Assembly: GCA_963780715.1 (NCBI GenBank)
Contig: CAWADK010000026.1
Span: 19,666 to 83,665, forward strand
Direction: 5' to 3'
Origin: JALORV01 sp963780715
GTDB lineage: Bacteria > Pseudomonadota > Gammaproteobacteria > Burkholderiales > Burkholderiaceae_F
Length of the DNA: 64,000 nt
Positions 25,745 through 34,765 of this stretch are shown piece after piece. Both the position numbers and the translations under genes were made by a program. The notes under the pieces were generated by a model that ran no database searches, was not told where the DNA came from, and saw only the letters and a list, made by a program, of their open reading frames with translations. The stretch's first letter is position 1. Each line of letters starts with the position of its first letter.

Positions 25745-28603
25745 ATGATGCGACAGTTCCAGGTCAATTCGTACCTGTTTGGCGGCAATGCGCCGTACGT
25801 CGAGGAGCTCTACGAGCGCTACCTCGACAACCCGGGCTCCGTGCCCGATAAATGGCGCGCCTACTTCGACCAGATGCAGCTGGTGCCGGCCGCCGATGGT
25901 TCGGCCAGTTCGCGCGATGTCGCGCATGCGCCGATCGTCGAGTCCTTCGCGCAGCGCGCCAAGGCGGGCGCCTTCCAGCCCAAGGTGGCGCCGACCGACT
26001 TATCGGTCGCACGCAAGCAGGTCCACGTCCAGTCGATCATCGCGGCCTACCGCTTCCTCGGCAATCGCTGGGCCAACCTCGATCCGCTGCAACGCCAGGA
26101 GCGTCCGGCGATTCCCGAACTCGAGCCGGGGTTCTATGACCTGACCGAAGCCGACATGGACACCGCGTTTTCGGCGGCCAACACGTACTTTGGCCAGGAG
26201 CAGATGACGCTGCGCGAGATCATCACTGCCTTGCGCCAGACCTATTGCGGCAACGTCGGCGCCGAGTACATGTACATCTCCGATCCGGCGCAGAAGCGCT
26301 GGATCCAGCAGCGCCTGGAGTCGACACGCTCGACGCCGACCTTCACCGCAGAGCAGAAGATTCACATCCTCGAGCGCGTGACCGCCGCCGAAGGGCTGGA
26401 GCGCTACCTGCACACCAAATATGTCGGCCAGAAGCGCTTCTCGCTCGAGGGCGGCGAGACCTTCATCGCGTCGATGGATGAGCTGATCCAGCGCGCCGGT
26501 GCCACCGGCGTGGAAGAGATCGTCATCGGCATGGCGCACCGTGGGCGACTCAACGTGCTGGTGAACACGCTCGGCAAGATGCCCAAGGAGCTGTTCGCCG
26601 AGTTCGAAGGCAAGTCGGGCTCCGACCTGCCGGCGGGCGACGTGAAATACCACATGGGATTTTCCAGCGACATCTCGACGCCCGGCGGTCCGGTGCATCT
26701 TTCGCTGGCGTTCAACCCCTCGCACCTCGAGATCGTCAATCCGGTGGTCGAGGGGTCGGTGCGCGCGCGCCAGGAGCGTAGAGGCGACGAGGAGGGCGAC
26801 AAGGTGCTGCCCGTGCTGGTGCACGGCGATGCGGCCTTCGCCGGGCAGGGCGTTGTCATGGAAACGCTCAACCTCGCACAGACCCGTGGCTATGGCACCG
26901 GGGGCACGGTGCACATCGTCATCAACAACCAGATCGGCTTCACGACGTCCGACCCGCGCGACACGCGGTCGACGATCTATTGCTCGGACGTCGTCAAGAT
27001 GATCGAGGCGCCGGTGTTCCACGTGAACGGCGACGATCCGGAGGCGGTGGTCTTCGTGACGCAGCTGGCGATGGACTACCGGCAGCAATTCAACCTCGAC
27101 GTGGTCGTCGACATCGTCTGTTTCCGTCGCCTTGGCCACAACGAGCAGGACACTCCGGCCGTGACGCAGCCGCTGATGTACAAGAAGATCGGCGGCCATC
27201 CTGGCACCCGCAAGGTCTACGCGGAGAAGCTGGTCACGCAGGGCACGATCCCGGCCGACCAGCCGGAGCAGATGGTCAAGGCCTATCGCGCCGCCATGGA
27301 AGAGGGCCGAACGACGTCGGACCCGGTGCTCACCAATTACAAGAGCAAGTTCGCGGTCGACTGGTCGGCCTTCCTCAACCGCAAGTGGACCGACCACGCC
27401 GACACCGCGGTGCCCCTGGCAGAACTGAAGCGTCTGGGTGAGCGCATCACGACGATCCCGCCTCAGTTCAAGGTCCACTCGCTGGTCGAAAAGGTCATCG
27501 CGGACCGACGCGCCATGGCCGAAGGCAAGGTGCCGCTCGACTGGGGCATGGGAGAACACCTCGCCTTCGCGTCACTGGTTGCGAGCGGCTATGCCGTGCG
27601 CATCACCGGGCAGGACTCCGGCCGCGGGACATTCACGCACCGCCACGCGGTGCTGCACGACCAGAATCGCGAGAAGTGGGACGAGGGTACGTTCATTCCG
27701 CTGCAGCATGTGTCGGAGACCCAGGCTCCGTTCACGGTCATTGATTCGGTGCTGTCGGAGGAAGCCGTTCTGGCCTTCGAGTACGGCTATGCCAGTGCCG
27801 AGCCCAACGCGCTGGTCATCTGGGAAGCGCAGTTCGGCGACTTCGTCAACGGCGCACAGGTGGTCATCGACCAGTTCCTGTCATCGGGCGAGGTCAAGTG
27901 GGGTCGCCAGTCTGGCCTGACGCTGATGCTGCCGCACGGCTACGAGGGCCAGGGTCCGGAGCACTCCTCGGCGCGGCTCGAGCGGTTCCTGCAGCTGGCG
28001 GCCGACAACAACATGCAGATCGCGCAGCCGACGACAGCGGCGCAGATCTTCCACCTGCTGCGGCGGCAGATGATTCGGCTGTTCCGCAAGCCGCTGGTCA
28101 TCATGACGCCGAAGTCACTGTTGCGTAACAAGGACGCGGCTTCCGAGCTCACAGAACTCTCCCGCGGCGAGTTCCTGACCGTCATCGGCGAGCGCGACGC
28201 GTCGATCGAGGCCAAGAAGGTCAAGCGCATTGTCGTGTGCTCGGGCAAGGTCTACTACGACCTCCTTCACACGCGGCGCGAGCGCAAGGAAGACGACGTC
28301 GTTCTGCTGCGGCTCGAGCAGTTGTACCCGTTCCCGCACAAGGCGCTGGCCACGGAGTTCCGCAAATACCCGAACGCGACCGAGGTCGTGTGGTGCCAGG
28401 ACGAGCCCGCCAACCAGGGGCCGTGGTTCTACACGCAGCATCACCTGCTAGAGAACATGGTCGAGGGCCAGAAGCTCGGCTACGCAGGTCGCGCGCCATC
28501 CGCGTCGCCGGCGGTCGGCTACTACGCGAAGCACGTCGAGCAGCAGAAGGCGCTGCTCGACACCGCCTTCGGCAAGCTCAAGGGCCTGGTCCTGAACAGA
28601 TAA
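25745..28603 (+). CDS. odhA: 2-Oxoglutarate dehydrogenase E1 component
   Basis: A 952-residue E1o of full length. It has the N-terminal E2-binding region QVNSYLFGGNAPYVEELYERY, the TPP-domain motifs GMAHRGRLNVLVNTLGK and HGDAAFAGQGVV, and the C-terminal transketolase-like part with GHSRTATRCC-free, in-frame GRGTFTHRHAVLHDQ. It decarboxylates 2-oxoglutarate and transfers succinyl to the E2 lipoyl group. The ATG at 25745 is eight bases after GAAAGG; an in-frame GTG at 25736 and ATG at 25748 are alternatives. It is the first gene of odhA-odhB-PspC-lpd, all plus strand. Confidence 0.97.
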   Translation: MMRQFQVNSYLFGGNAPYVEELYERYLDNPGSVPDKWRAYFDQMQLVPAADGSASSRDVAHAPIVESFAQRAKAGAFQPKVAPTDLSVARKQVHVQSIIAAYRFLGNRWANLDPLQRQERPAIPELEPGFYDLTEADMDTAFSAANTYFGQEQMTLREIITALRQTYCGNVGAEYMYISDPAQKRWIQQRLESTRSTPTFTAEQKIHILERVTAAEGLERYLHTKYVGQKRFSLEGGETFIASMDELIQRAGATGVEEIVIGMAHRGRLNVLVNTLGKMPKELFAEFEGKSGSDLPAGDVKYHMGFSSDISTPGGPVHLSLAFNPSHLEIVNPVVEGSVRARQERRGDEEGDKVLPVLVHGDAAFAGQGVVMETLNLAQTRGYGTGGTVHIVINNQIGFTTSDPRDTRSTIYCSDVVKMIEAPVFHVNGDDPEAVVFVTQLAMDYRQQFNLDVVVDIVCFRRLGHNEQDTPAVTQPLMYKKIGGHPGTRKVYAEKLVTQGTIPADQPEQMVKAYRAAMEEGRTTSDPVLTNYKSKFAVDWSAFLNRKWTDHADTAVPLAELKRLGERITTIPPQFKVHSLVEKVIADRRAMAEGKVPLDWGMGEHLAFASLVASGYAVRITGQDSGRGTFTHRHAVLHDQNREKWDEGTFIPLQHVSETQAPFTVIDSVLSEEAVLAFEYGYASAEPNALVIWEAQFGDFVNGAQVVIDQFLSSGEVKWGRQSGLTLMLPHGYEGQGPEHSSARLERFLQLAADNNMQIAQPTTAAQIFHLLRRQMIRLFRKPLVIMTPKSLLRNKDAASELTELSRGEFLTVIGERDASIEAKKVKRIVVCSGKVYYDLLHTRRERKEDDVVLLRLEQLYPFPHKALATEFRKYPNATEVVWCQDEPANQGPWFYTQHHLLENMVEGQKLGYAGRAPSASPAVGYYAKHVEQQKALLDTAFGKLKGLVLNR

Positions 28604-28637
28604 CGCGCGCACCGGTCGGCGTCGGTCGCGCGTGCCT

Positions 28638-28657
28638 TCGGGGCGGCAACGCCCCGA
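28638..28657 (+). other. Hairpin in the odhA-odhB gap
   Basis: TCGGGGC (28638-28644) pairs perfectly with GCCCCGA (28651-28657) around a six-base loop in the 126-base gap between odhA and odhB. There is no U-tract. It may be an RNA-processing or stability element that sets the E1:E2 ratio; that role is inference. Confidence 0.45.
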
Positions 28658-28729
28658 TCACCCGCTTCCGCAGGCCGATCGACGCCCCGCAGGCAGAGCG
28701 CGATCAACGCACATTCTGGAAAGAAGAAT

Positions 28730-29984
28730 ATGGCACTCGTTGAAGTCAAGGTTCCACAGCTGTCCGAGTCGGTGGCGGAAGCCACGCTGCTGCAGTGGAA
28801 GAAGAAGCCCGGCGACGCCGTCGCGATGGACGAGATCCTCATCGAGATCGAGACCGACAAGGTGGTGCTGGAAGTCCCTGCGCCCGCCGCCGGCGTGCTC
28901 GGCCAGATCATCAAGGGCGACGGGGCAACCGTTGTTTCAGGTGAGGTCATCGCCGCGGTGGACACCGACGGCAAGGCGGCAGCAGCGCCGGCCCAGGCCG
29001 CCGCGCCTGCGCCGGCGGCAGCTCCGAAGCCGGCCACCGCACCGACGCCGGCAGCGGCTGCCGGCGTGCCCATGCCCGCCGCAGCCAAGCGGATGGCCGA
29101 TGCCGGGTTGCCTCCGGGATCGGTGGCGGGCACCGGAAAGGATGGTCGCGTGACCAAGGGTGATGTGCTGGGCGCGCTCGCCGCCGGGGCGACGGCTCCG
29201 ACCGACCCCGGTGCCAGTGGCCGCGGTTGCGAAGCCGGCGTTGCCGGAAGTGAAAGCGCCGCTCGATCTTTCGGGTCTGGCCAATCGACCCGAGCAGCGC
29301 GTGCCGATGTCGCGGCTGCGCCAGCGCGTGGCCGAGCGACTGGTGCAGTCGCAGTCCACGGCGGCGATCCTGACCACGTTCAACGAGGTCAACATGCAGC
29401 CGCTGATGGACATGCGCAACCGCTACAAGGACCGCTTCGAGAAGGAGCACGGCGTGAAGCTCGGCTTCATGTCGTTCTTCGTCAAGGCGGCGGTGGCGGC
29501 GCTGAAGAAGTACCCGGTCGTCAATGCGTCGGTCGACGGCAACGACATCGTCTATCACGGCTACTTCGACATCGGCATCGCGGTCGGATCGCCGCGTGGC
29601 CTCGTCGTGCCGATCCTGCGCGATGCCGACCAGATGACGTTCGCCGACATCGAGAAGAAGATCGCCGACTACGGCAAGCGGGCGGGCGAGGGCAAGCTGG
29701 CGCTCGAGGAACTCACCGGTGGCACGTTCTCGATCTCCAATGGCGGCGTCTTCGGCTCGATGCTGTCGACGCCGATCATCAACCCGCCGCAGTCCGCCAT
29801 CCTCGGCGTGCATGCGACCAAGGAGCGCGCCGTCGTGGAGAACGGACAGATCGTGGTGCGGCCGATGAACTACCTGGCGATGTCGTACGACCACCGGATC
29901 ATCGATGGCCGCGAGGCGGTGCTGGCGCTGGTGACGATGAAGGAGGCGCTCGAAGACCCGGCGCGCCTCCTGCTCGAAGTCTGA
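28730..29984 (+). CDS. odhB: Dihydrolipoyllysine succinyltransferase (E2), frameshifted
   Basis: The N-terminal lipoyl domain (EIETDKVVLEVPAP, lipoyl Lys at residue 44), an Ala/Pro linker and the E3-binding domain (AAAKRMADAGLPPGSVAGTG) are in one frame. The catalytic domain (MSRLRQRVAERLVQSQSTAA ... MSYDHRIIDGREAV) is in the next. The break coincides with the CCCC run at 29206-29209; removing one base gives about 417 residues, the normal E2o size, with no residues missing. Because E2o is central to the TCA cycle and both halves are perfect, a homopolymer error is far likelier than loss of function. Confidence 0.92.
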
Positions 29985-30001
29985 CGAACGGGAGGACTGC
30001 C

Positions 30002-30314
30002 ATGACCGTGGCCGACGAACTCGAAAAGCTGCACCGCCTGCTGCTTTCCGGCGCTCTGACTCAGGCCGAGTACGAGTCCGCCAAGGCGCGGCTGCTGGCT
30101 GGCGCACCAGACAGCGGCTCGCTCGCTGTCAACCGCCTGCGGCTTTCGAACGACGACAAGTGGATCGCGGGCGTGTGCGGCGGGAATCGCGGCGGTCACC
30201 GGAGTCGAGTCCTGGATCTGGCGCCTCATCTTCGTGCTCGGACTGATGGTCGGCGGATTCACCGTCGTCCTGTACATCATCTTCTGGATCTTCGTGCCGC
30301 GCGACGCGATGTAG
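30002..30314 (+). CDS. SHOCT/PspC-like small membrane protein, frameshifted
   Basis: The first 60 residues are open from ATG 30002: a SHOCT-like short helical domain (ELEKLHRLLLSGALTQAEYE) and the PspC start LRLSNDDKWIAGVCGG. In the next frame the PspC domain continues as IAAVTGVESWIWRLIFVLG and a hydrophobic stretch ending VLYIIFWIFVPRDAM with a stop at 30312. One extra base at about 30182-30186 joins them to about 103 residues. PspC proteins are inner-membrane stress-response proteins. Its place between odhB and lpd is unusual; any link to the dehydrogenase is speculative. Confidence 0.78.
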
Positions 30315-30335
30315 CGCGCACGGCGAAAGGCAAGC

Positions 30336-31775
30336 ATGGCCAAGAACTTCGACGTCGTCGTCATCGGGGGCGGTCCCGGCGGCTACATCGCGGCAATCCG
30401 CGCGGCCCAGCTCGGGCTCGCTGCGGCCTGCATTGACGAGTGGAAGAACAAGGACGGCGGCCCGGCGCCGGGCGGAACCTGCACGAATGTCGGCTGCATC
30501 CCCTCCAAGGCGCTGCTGCAGTCGTCGGAACACTACGAGCAGGCGGGCCACCACTTCGCCGCGCACGGCATCGAAGTCAAGGGCCTGGGTCTCGACCTTG
30601 CGAAGATGCTTGGCCGCAAGGACGGCGTCGTCAAGCAGAACAACGACGGAATCCTGTACCTCTTCAAGAAGAACAAGGTCGCGTTCTTCCACGGCCGCGG
30701 TTCGTTCGTCGGCCGCAACGATGCCGGGATCGAGGTCAAGGTCAGCGGTGCGGCGGAGGAAACGCTGATCGCCCGTCATGTCATCGTCGCCACCGGGTCG
30801 AACGCGCGCGCCTTGCCTGGCGCGGCATTCGACGAGAAGCGCATTCTTTCGAACGACGGGGCGCTGTCGATCGCGGAGGTGCCGAAGCGCCTCGGCGTCA
30901 TCGGCGCGGGCGTCATCGGTCTCGAAATGGGCTCGGTGTGGCGTCGCCTCGGCGCCGAGGTGACGGTCCTCGAAGCCCTGCCCGCGTTCCTCGGCGCCGT
31001 CGATGAGCAGATCGCCCGTGAAGCGGCGAAGCTGTTTGCGCGCCAGGGGCTGAAGATCTCGCTCGGAGTGAAGATCGAGAAGGTCGCCGTCGAGAAGAAG
31101 GGCAAGGCCGAGGAAGTCCGTGTCGATTACACCGACTCCGCCGGTGCGGCCCAGACGCTTGCGGTGGATCGCCTTATCGTCTCGATCGGTCGCGTGCCCA
31201 ACACCATCGGACTCGCTCCGGAGGCGATCGGACTTGCGCTCGACGAGCGTGGCTTTGTCGCGGTCGACGACGATTGCCGCAGCAATGTGCCCAACGTCTG
31301 GGCCGTCGGCGATGTCGTGCGCGGACCGATGCTCGCGCACAAGGCGGAAGAAGAGGGCGTGGCAGTCGCGGAGCGTATCGCCGGCCAGCATGGCCACGTC
31401 AACTTCAACACGATCCCGTGGGTCATCTACACCTCGCCCGAGATCGCCTGGGTCGGCCAGACCGAGCAGCAACTGAAGGCGGCGGGCCGTGCCTACCGCG
31501 CCGGAACCTTTCCGTTCGCTGCCAACGGCCGGGCGCGTGCGCTGGGCGACACGAACGGCATGGTCAAGTTTCTTGCCGACGCGGCGACGGACGAGATCCT
31601 CGGCGTGCACATCATCGGCCCGTTCGCTTCCGAGCTGATCGCCGAGGCGGTGGTGGCGATGGAGTTCCGCGCCTCGTCCGAGGACATCGCGCGCATTTGC
31701 CACGCGCACCCGTCACTGTCGGAAGCCACCAAGGAGGCGGCACTGGCAGTGGACAAGCGCACGCTCAACTTCTAA
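30336..31775 (+). CDS. lpd: Dihydrolipoyl dehydrogenase (E3)
   Basis: A 479-residue flavoprotein. It has the FAD-binding VVIGGGPGGYIAAIRAAQLG, the redox-active disulfide GGTCTNVGCIPSKALLQ, the NAD-binding GVIGAGVIGLEMGSVWRRLG, and the C-terminal dimer motif HAHPSLSEATKEAAL with the catalytic histidine. It reoxidises the lipoyl group of OdhB with NAD+. It lies 21 bases after the PspC-like gene and completes the 2-oxoglutarate dehydrogenase operon. It could also serve other 2-oxoacid dehydrogenases. Confidence 0.96.
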   Translation: MAKNFDVVVIGGGPGGYIAAIRAAQLGLAAACIDEWKNKDGGPAPGGTCTNVGCIPSKALLQSSEHYEQAGHHFAAHGIEVKGLGLDLAKMLGRKDGVVKQNNDGILYLFKKNKVAFFHGRGSFVGRNDAGIEVKVSGAAEETLIARHVIVATGSNARALPGAAFDEKRILSNDGALSIAEVPKRLGVIGAGVIGLEMGSVWRRLGAEVTVLEALPAFLGAVDEQIAREAAKLFARQGLKISLGVKIEKVAVEKKGKAEEVRVDYTDSAGAAQTLAVDRLIVSIGRVPNTIGLAPEAIGLALDERGFVAVDDDCRSNVPNVWAVGDVVRGPMLAHKAEEEGVAVAERIAGQHGHVNFNTIPWVIYTSPEIAWVGQTEQQLKAAGRAYRAGTFPFAANGRARALGDTNGMVKFLADAATDEILGVHIIGPFASELIAEAVVAMEFRASSEDIARICHAHPSLSEATKEAALAVDKRTLNF

Positions 31776-31830
31776 GTGCACGCTTCCAGCACCGGACCGT
31801 CGTCAGTCAACGCCACACTCGTCGCGCCGC

Positions 31831-32922
31831 GTGCCGTTCCGCTCCCAGCTTGACGCTTTGCTGGCCCAGCGTGGCTACTCGCTCGATGCGGCCCAGGAGC
31901 GGGCCGCGGTCCGGCTGCAGCAACTGCAGGATGAGTGGGCGAGCTACAAGGCACATCGCTCCAGCGCGCTGAAGAAGCTGCTCGTGCGCCCGCCGGTGCC
32001 GCGCGGTGTTTACCTGTGGGGCGACGTCGGACGCGGCAAGAGCTTCCTGATGGATGCGTTCTTCGCTGCGGTGCCGTTGATACGCAAGACGCGCGTGCAC
32101 TTCCATGAGTTCATGCGCAGTGTCCATGCGGAACTGCACGAGCTGCGAGGCACCGCCGATCCGCTCGACGAGGTGGCACGCCGGATCGCGCGACGCCATC
32201 GCCTGATCTGCTTCGACGAATTCCATGTCTCCGACATCGCCGACGCGATGATCCTGTATCGCCTGCTCGAGCGGCTGTTTGCGCTCAATGTCGGACTGGT
32301 CATCACTTCCAACTACGCGCCGGACGCCCTGTACCCCGACGGCCTGCACCGCGACCGCATGTTGCCGGCGATCGCTCTGCTGAAGGAGCGGCTCGACGTG
32401 GTTCACGTTGACGGCGGCATCGACTATCGCAGGCGGGCGATGGAGCGCATCGAGGCTTACCTGACGCCGTGGGGCGTGGCGGCCGAGGCGGCGCTGACGG
32501 CTGCGTTCGAACGCGTGGCCGAGACCGATGACGACGATCCCGTGCTGACGATCGAGGCGCGCCAGATCCGCGCGCGCCGCCGTGCCGGTGGCGTGGTCTG
32601 GTTCGACTTCGCGGTACTGTGCGGTGGACCGCGCTCGCAGAACGACTATCTGGAGATCGCCGCCCGCTTCCATACGGTGCTGCTGTCGAACGTGCCTCGC
32701 ATGTCGGCCGGTCAGGCGTCCGAAGCGCGGCGATTCACCTGGCTCGTCGATGTGCTCTACGATCACCGCGTGAAGCTGCTGCTATCCGCTGAGGCGCCAG
32801 CCGGCGAGCTTTACCGATCCGGCGCACTGGCCAACGAGTTCGCACGCACGGTGTCGCGGCTCGAGGAAATGCAGTCGCGGGAGTATCTCGAATCTGCCCG
32901 CAGGAACATCGTCCGCGTGTAG
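31831..32922 (+). CDS. zapE: Cell division protein ZapE / AFG1-like ATPase
   Basis: A 363-residue P-loop ATPase of usual size. Walker A is WGDVGRGKSFLMDAF and Walker B is RLICFDEFHVSDIADAM, with FHEFMRSVHAEL between them, a ZapE hallmark. The first start in frame is GTG at 31831. ZapE/AFG1 proteins interact with FtsZ and in mitochondria remove unassembled respiratory subunits. Its place next to the odh operon is conserved in many Burkholderiales. It is probably a separate or read-through cistron 55 bases after lpd. Confidence 0.93.
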   Translation: MPFRSQLDALLAQRGYSLDAAQERAAVRLQQLQDEWASYKAHRSSALKKLLVRPPVPRGVYLWGDVGRGKSFLMDAFFAAVPLIRKTRVHFHEFMRSVHAELHELRGTADPLDEVARRIARRHRLICFDEFHVSDIADAMILYRLLERLFALNVGLVITSNYAPDALYPDGLHRDRMLPAIALLKERLDVVHVDGGIDYRRRAMERIEAYLTPWGVAAEAALTAAFERVAETDDDDPVLTIEARQIRARRRAGGVVWFDFAVLCGGPRSQNDYLEIAARFHTVLLSNVPRMSAGQASEARRFTWLVDVLYDHRVKLLLSAEAPAGELYRSGALANEFARTVSRLEEMQSREYLESARRNIVRV

Positions 32923-32947
32923 GCGAATTCGACGCGTCGGACGTTCA

Positions 32948-33681
32948 ATGCACATGCGCCTGTTCATCCTTGCCGTTCTTGTTCTGCTGACGGGCCACGC
33001 CCGCGCTGAAGACTTCGCCGCGCGCTTTCCTTCGGGAAGCATCACGACGCGCGAGAAGGCTGACGAGGTCATCAAGGCGGCCCGGCAGGAAGAGGAACGG
33101 CAGAGGAAGGTCTTCGATGCGCGCGATGCCGAGTGCTACCGCGCGTCCTCGTCAACGATTGCCGCGAAACGGTGCGACGCGAGCGCGAACTCGCGCGGCG
33201 CGACGTGCAGCGCGTCGAACTGGAAGCCAAGGACACGAAGCGCCGCCTCGACCAGGAGGACCTCGCCAGGCGACGCGCGGAAGAGGACAAGCAGCGGGCG
33301 ACGCAGGAAGCCGGGCGGGCCGAGAAGGAGGCCGCCGCGCGCAAGCAGGCGGAGCAACGCGGTGCGGAAGCGTCGGCGAAGAGCTCTGGCAAGTCTCCCG
33401 AAGAGGCTGCGCAGAACCGGGCGGAATACGAACGCAAGCAGCAGGAGCATGCGGCCCGGCTCGCGAAGGAGCAGCAGGAGGCGGCCACGCGCGCGCAGAA
33501 CGCGGCCGAGTATCAGCAGAAGCAGGCGGATGCCGCCAAGCGGGCGGCCGATGCCGAAGCGGAGCGCAAGAAGCGTGAAGCCCGGCGACTGGAGCGCAAG
33601 CAGACCCTGGAAAAGAAAGAGGCCGAGCGCGAAGCGCTGCGCAAGCGCGCCGAAGAGGCTGCGGCGTCGGCGACGCGCTAG
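32948..33681 (+). CDS. Exported coiled-coil protein, frameshifted
   Basis: A signal peptide (MRLFILAVLVLLTGHARA) leads into ITTREKADEVIKAARQEEER and AECYRA; the frame then breaks. The continuation LVNDCRETVRRERELARRDV lies one frame away and runs to the stop at 33681. One missing base at about 33139-33145 joins them to about 244 residues. The mature protein has a CY...NDC pair and a very long, highly charged Arg/Glu/Ala/Lys coiled coil (about residues 65-240). Similar periplasmic proteins of unknown role occur in Burkholderiales. Its stop is the shared CTAG with the convergent phosphatase gene. Confidence 0.75.
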
Positions 33682-34460
33682 CAGACTGGCCGCGCAGCGC
33701 CTGCTGTGGGCTGGCGGATCCGAGGCGGATGATGACCACGGACAAGATTGTCGCCGCGCCCCTCGGCGCGCTCCCGAGCCAGCGAAACGAGGCGCTCCGA
33801 GGCCTCGCGCGGCGGCTGGCTGTAGAGAATCTCGCCGAGCTCGTCGTCCTCGAAGTACGCCCAAAGCCCGTCACTCGCCAGCAGGAACATGTCGCCCTCG
33901 CGCAGGGCGTTTTCCTCGCCAATGGCGACCTTGGGCTTCTTGTTGATCCCCAGGGCGCTCACCAGGATGTTCTTGTAGCGGACCGCGGCGAGTTCCGCGT
34001 CCTCGTGTCGGCCTTCCAGCCGGAGCTGTTCAGCGTACGTGTGATCCTCGGTTCGATGGACCAGCCGTCCGCCGCGGAAGAAGTACAGGCGGCTGTCACC
34101 GGCGTTCGCCCAGATCGCGTAATTCTTCTTGATGATGAGGGCGCACAGCGTGCTGTGCGGCTCCTTTTCGGCGGAGATCGCGGTCAGGCGGATGACGGTG
34201 TGCGCTTCGGCGGCCAGGTGCAGCAGCATGTCCCGGTACGTCGAGTCCCGGTCCGTCATGTCCTTGAAGAGGTTTTCGGCCGTGCTGACGACCTGGTCGG
34301 CGGCCAACCTACCGCCGGTCCGCCCTCCCATGCCGTCTGCGACGATCGCGAGCATGGCGCCCGGATTACGCGGGCTCGTGATGATGGCGGCGCGGTCTTG
34401 TTGTTCCTGCCGGTCCCCGATGTGCTGGGCGACGCAGACGTTGACTTTGAAGCTTGACAC
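33678..34460 (-). CDS. PP2C-type serine/threonine protein phosphatase, C-terminus shifted
   Basis: It starts with GTG at 34460 (SSFKVNVCVAQHIGDRQEQQD). PP2C metal-site motifs are HIGDRQEQQDRAAII, IVADGMGGRTGG, WANAGDSRLYFFRGG, LLASDGLWAYF and GRGDN. The last conserved strand, SVVIIRL, is in another frame immediately after GRGDN: one extra base at about 33747-33752. In that frame there is no stop before 33152, so a second compensating indel near 33685-33735 must also exist for the stop at 33678 to be right. It likely reverses Ser/Thr kinase phosphorylation in the cytosol; no kinase gene is adjacent. Confidence 0.88.
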   Translation of the reverse strand: MSSFKVNVCVAQHIGDRQEQQDRAAIITSPRNPGAMLAIVADGMGGRTGGRLAADQVVSTAENLFKDMTDRDSTYRDMLLHLAAEAHTVIRLTAISAEKEPHSTLCALIIKKNYAIWANAGDSRLYFFRGGRLVHRTEDHTYAEQLRLEGRHEDAELAAVRYKNILVSALGINKKPKVAIGEENALREGDMFLLASDGLWAYFEDDELGEILYSQPPREASERLVSLARERAEGRGDNLVRGHHPPRIRQPTAGAARPVC

Positions 34461-34567
34461 GCGGGTCGATGGGACTTTGAAGGAAGTCTATCATCGGCGC
34501 TCTCGTGCACTGCCGAGCGCCGGGTACCGTGCCCTTTTCAGGCCCACTTTGACGATTCGCACTGAGA

Positions 34568-34765
34568 ATGGACCAGGACGACATCAAGCGGCGCATCATC
34601 GAGCTGCAGGTCGAGCACCGCGATCTCGACGAGGCGATCGAGCGGCTCGCGCTGCAGCCCGGCGTCGATGAACTGGCGCTGCGACGGATGAAAAAGCGCA
34701 AGTTGCAGATCAAGGACTCGGTGCGCCTGCTCGAAATGCGCCTGGTCCCCGACATTCCGGCGTGA
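34568..34765 (+). CDS. YdcH family (DUF465) small protein
   Basis: A 65-residue, wholly helical protein ending in RRMKKRKLQIKDSVRLLEMR. It matches the DUF465/YdcH pattern of a charged helix pair (HRDLDEAIERL, then LKKRKLxLKD-like). Its function is unknown in most bacteria. It overlaps the following helicase gene by four bases (GTGA), implying coupled translation. Confidence 0.85.
   Translation: MDQDDIKRRIIELQVEHRDLDEAIERLALQPGVDELALRRMKKRKLQIKDSVRLLEMRLVPDIPA

Noticed and set aside
26000..27559. Long antisense reading frame (about 519 codons) over odhA
   Set aside because: Same GC-skew shadow; no signal, motif or ribosome site, while odhA is certain on the plus strand.
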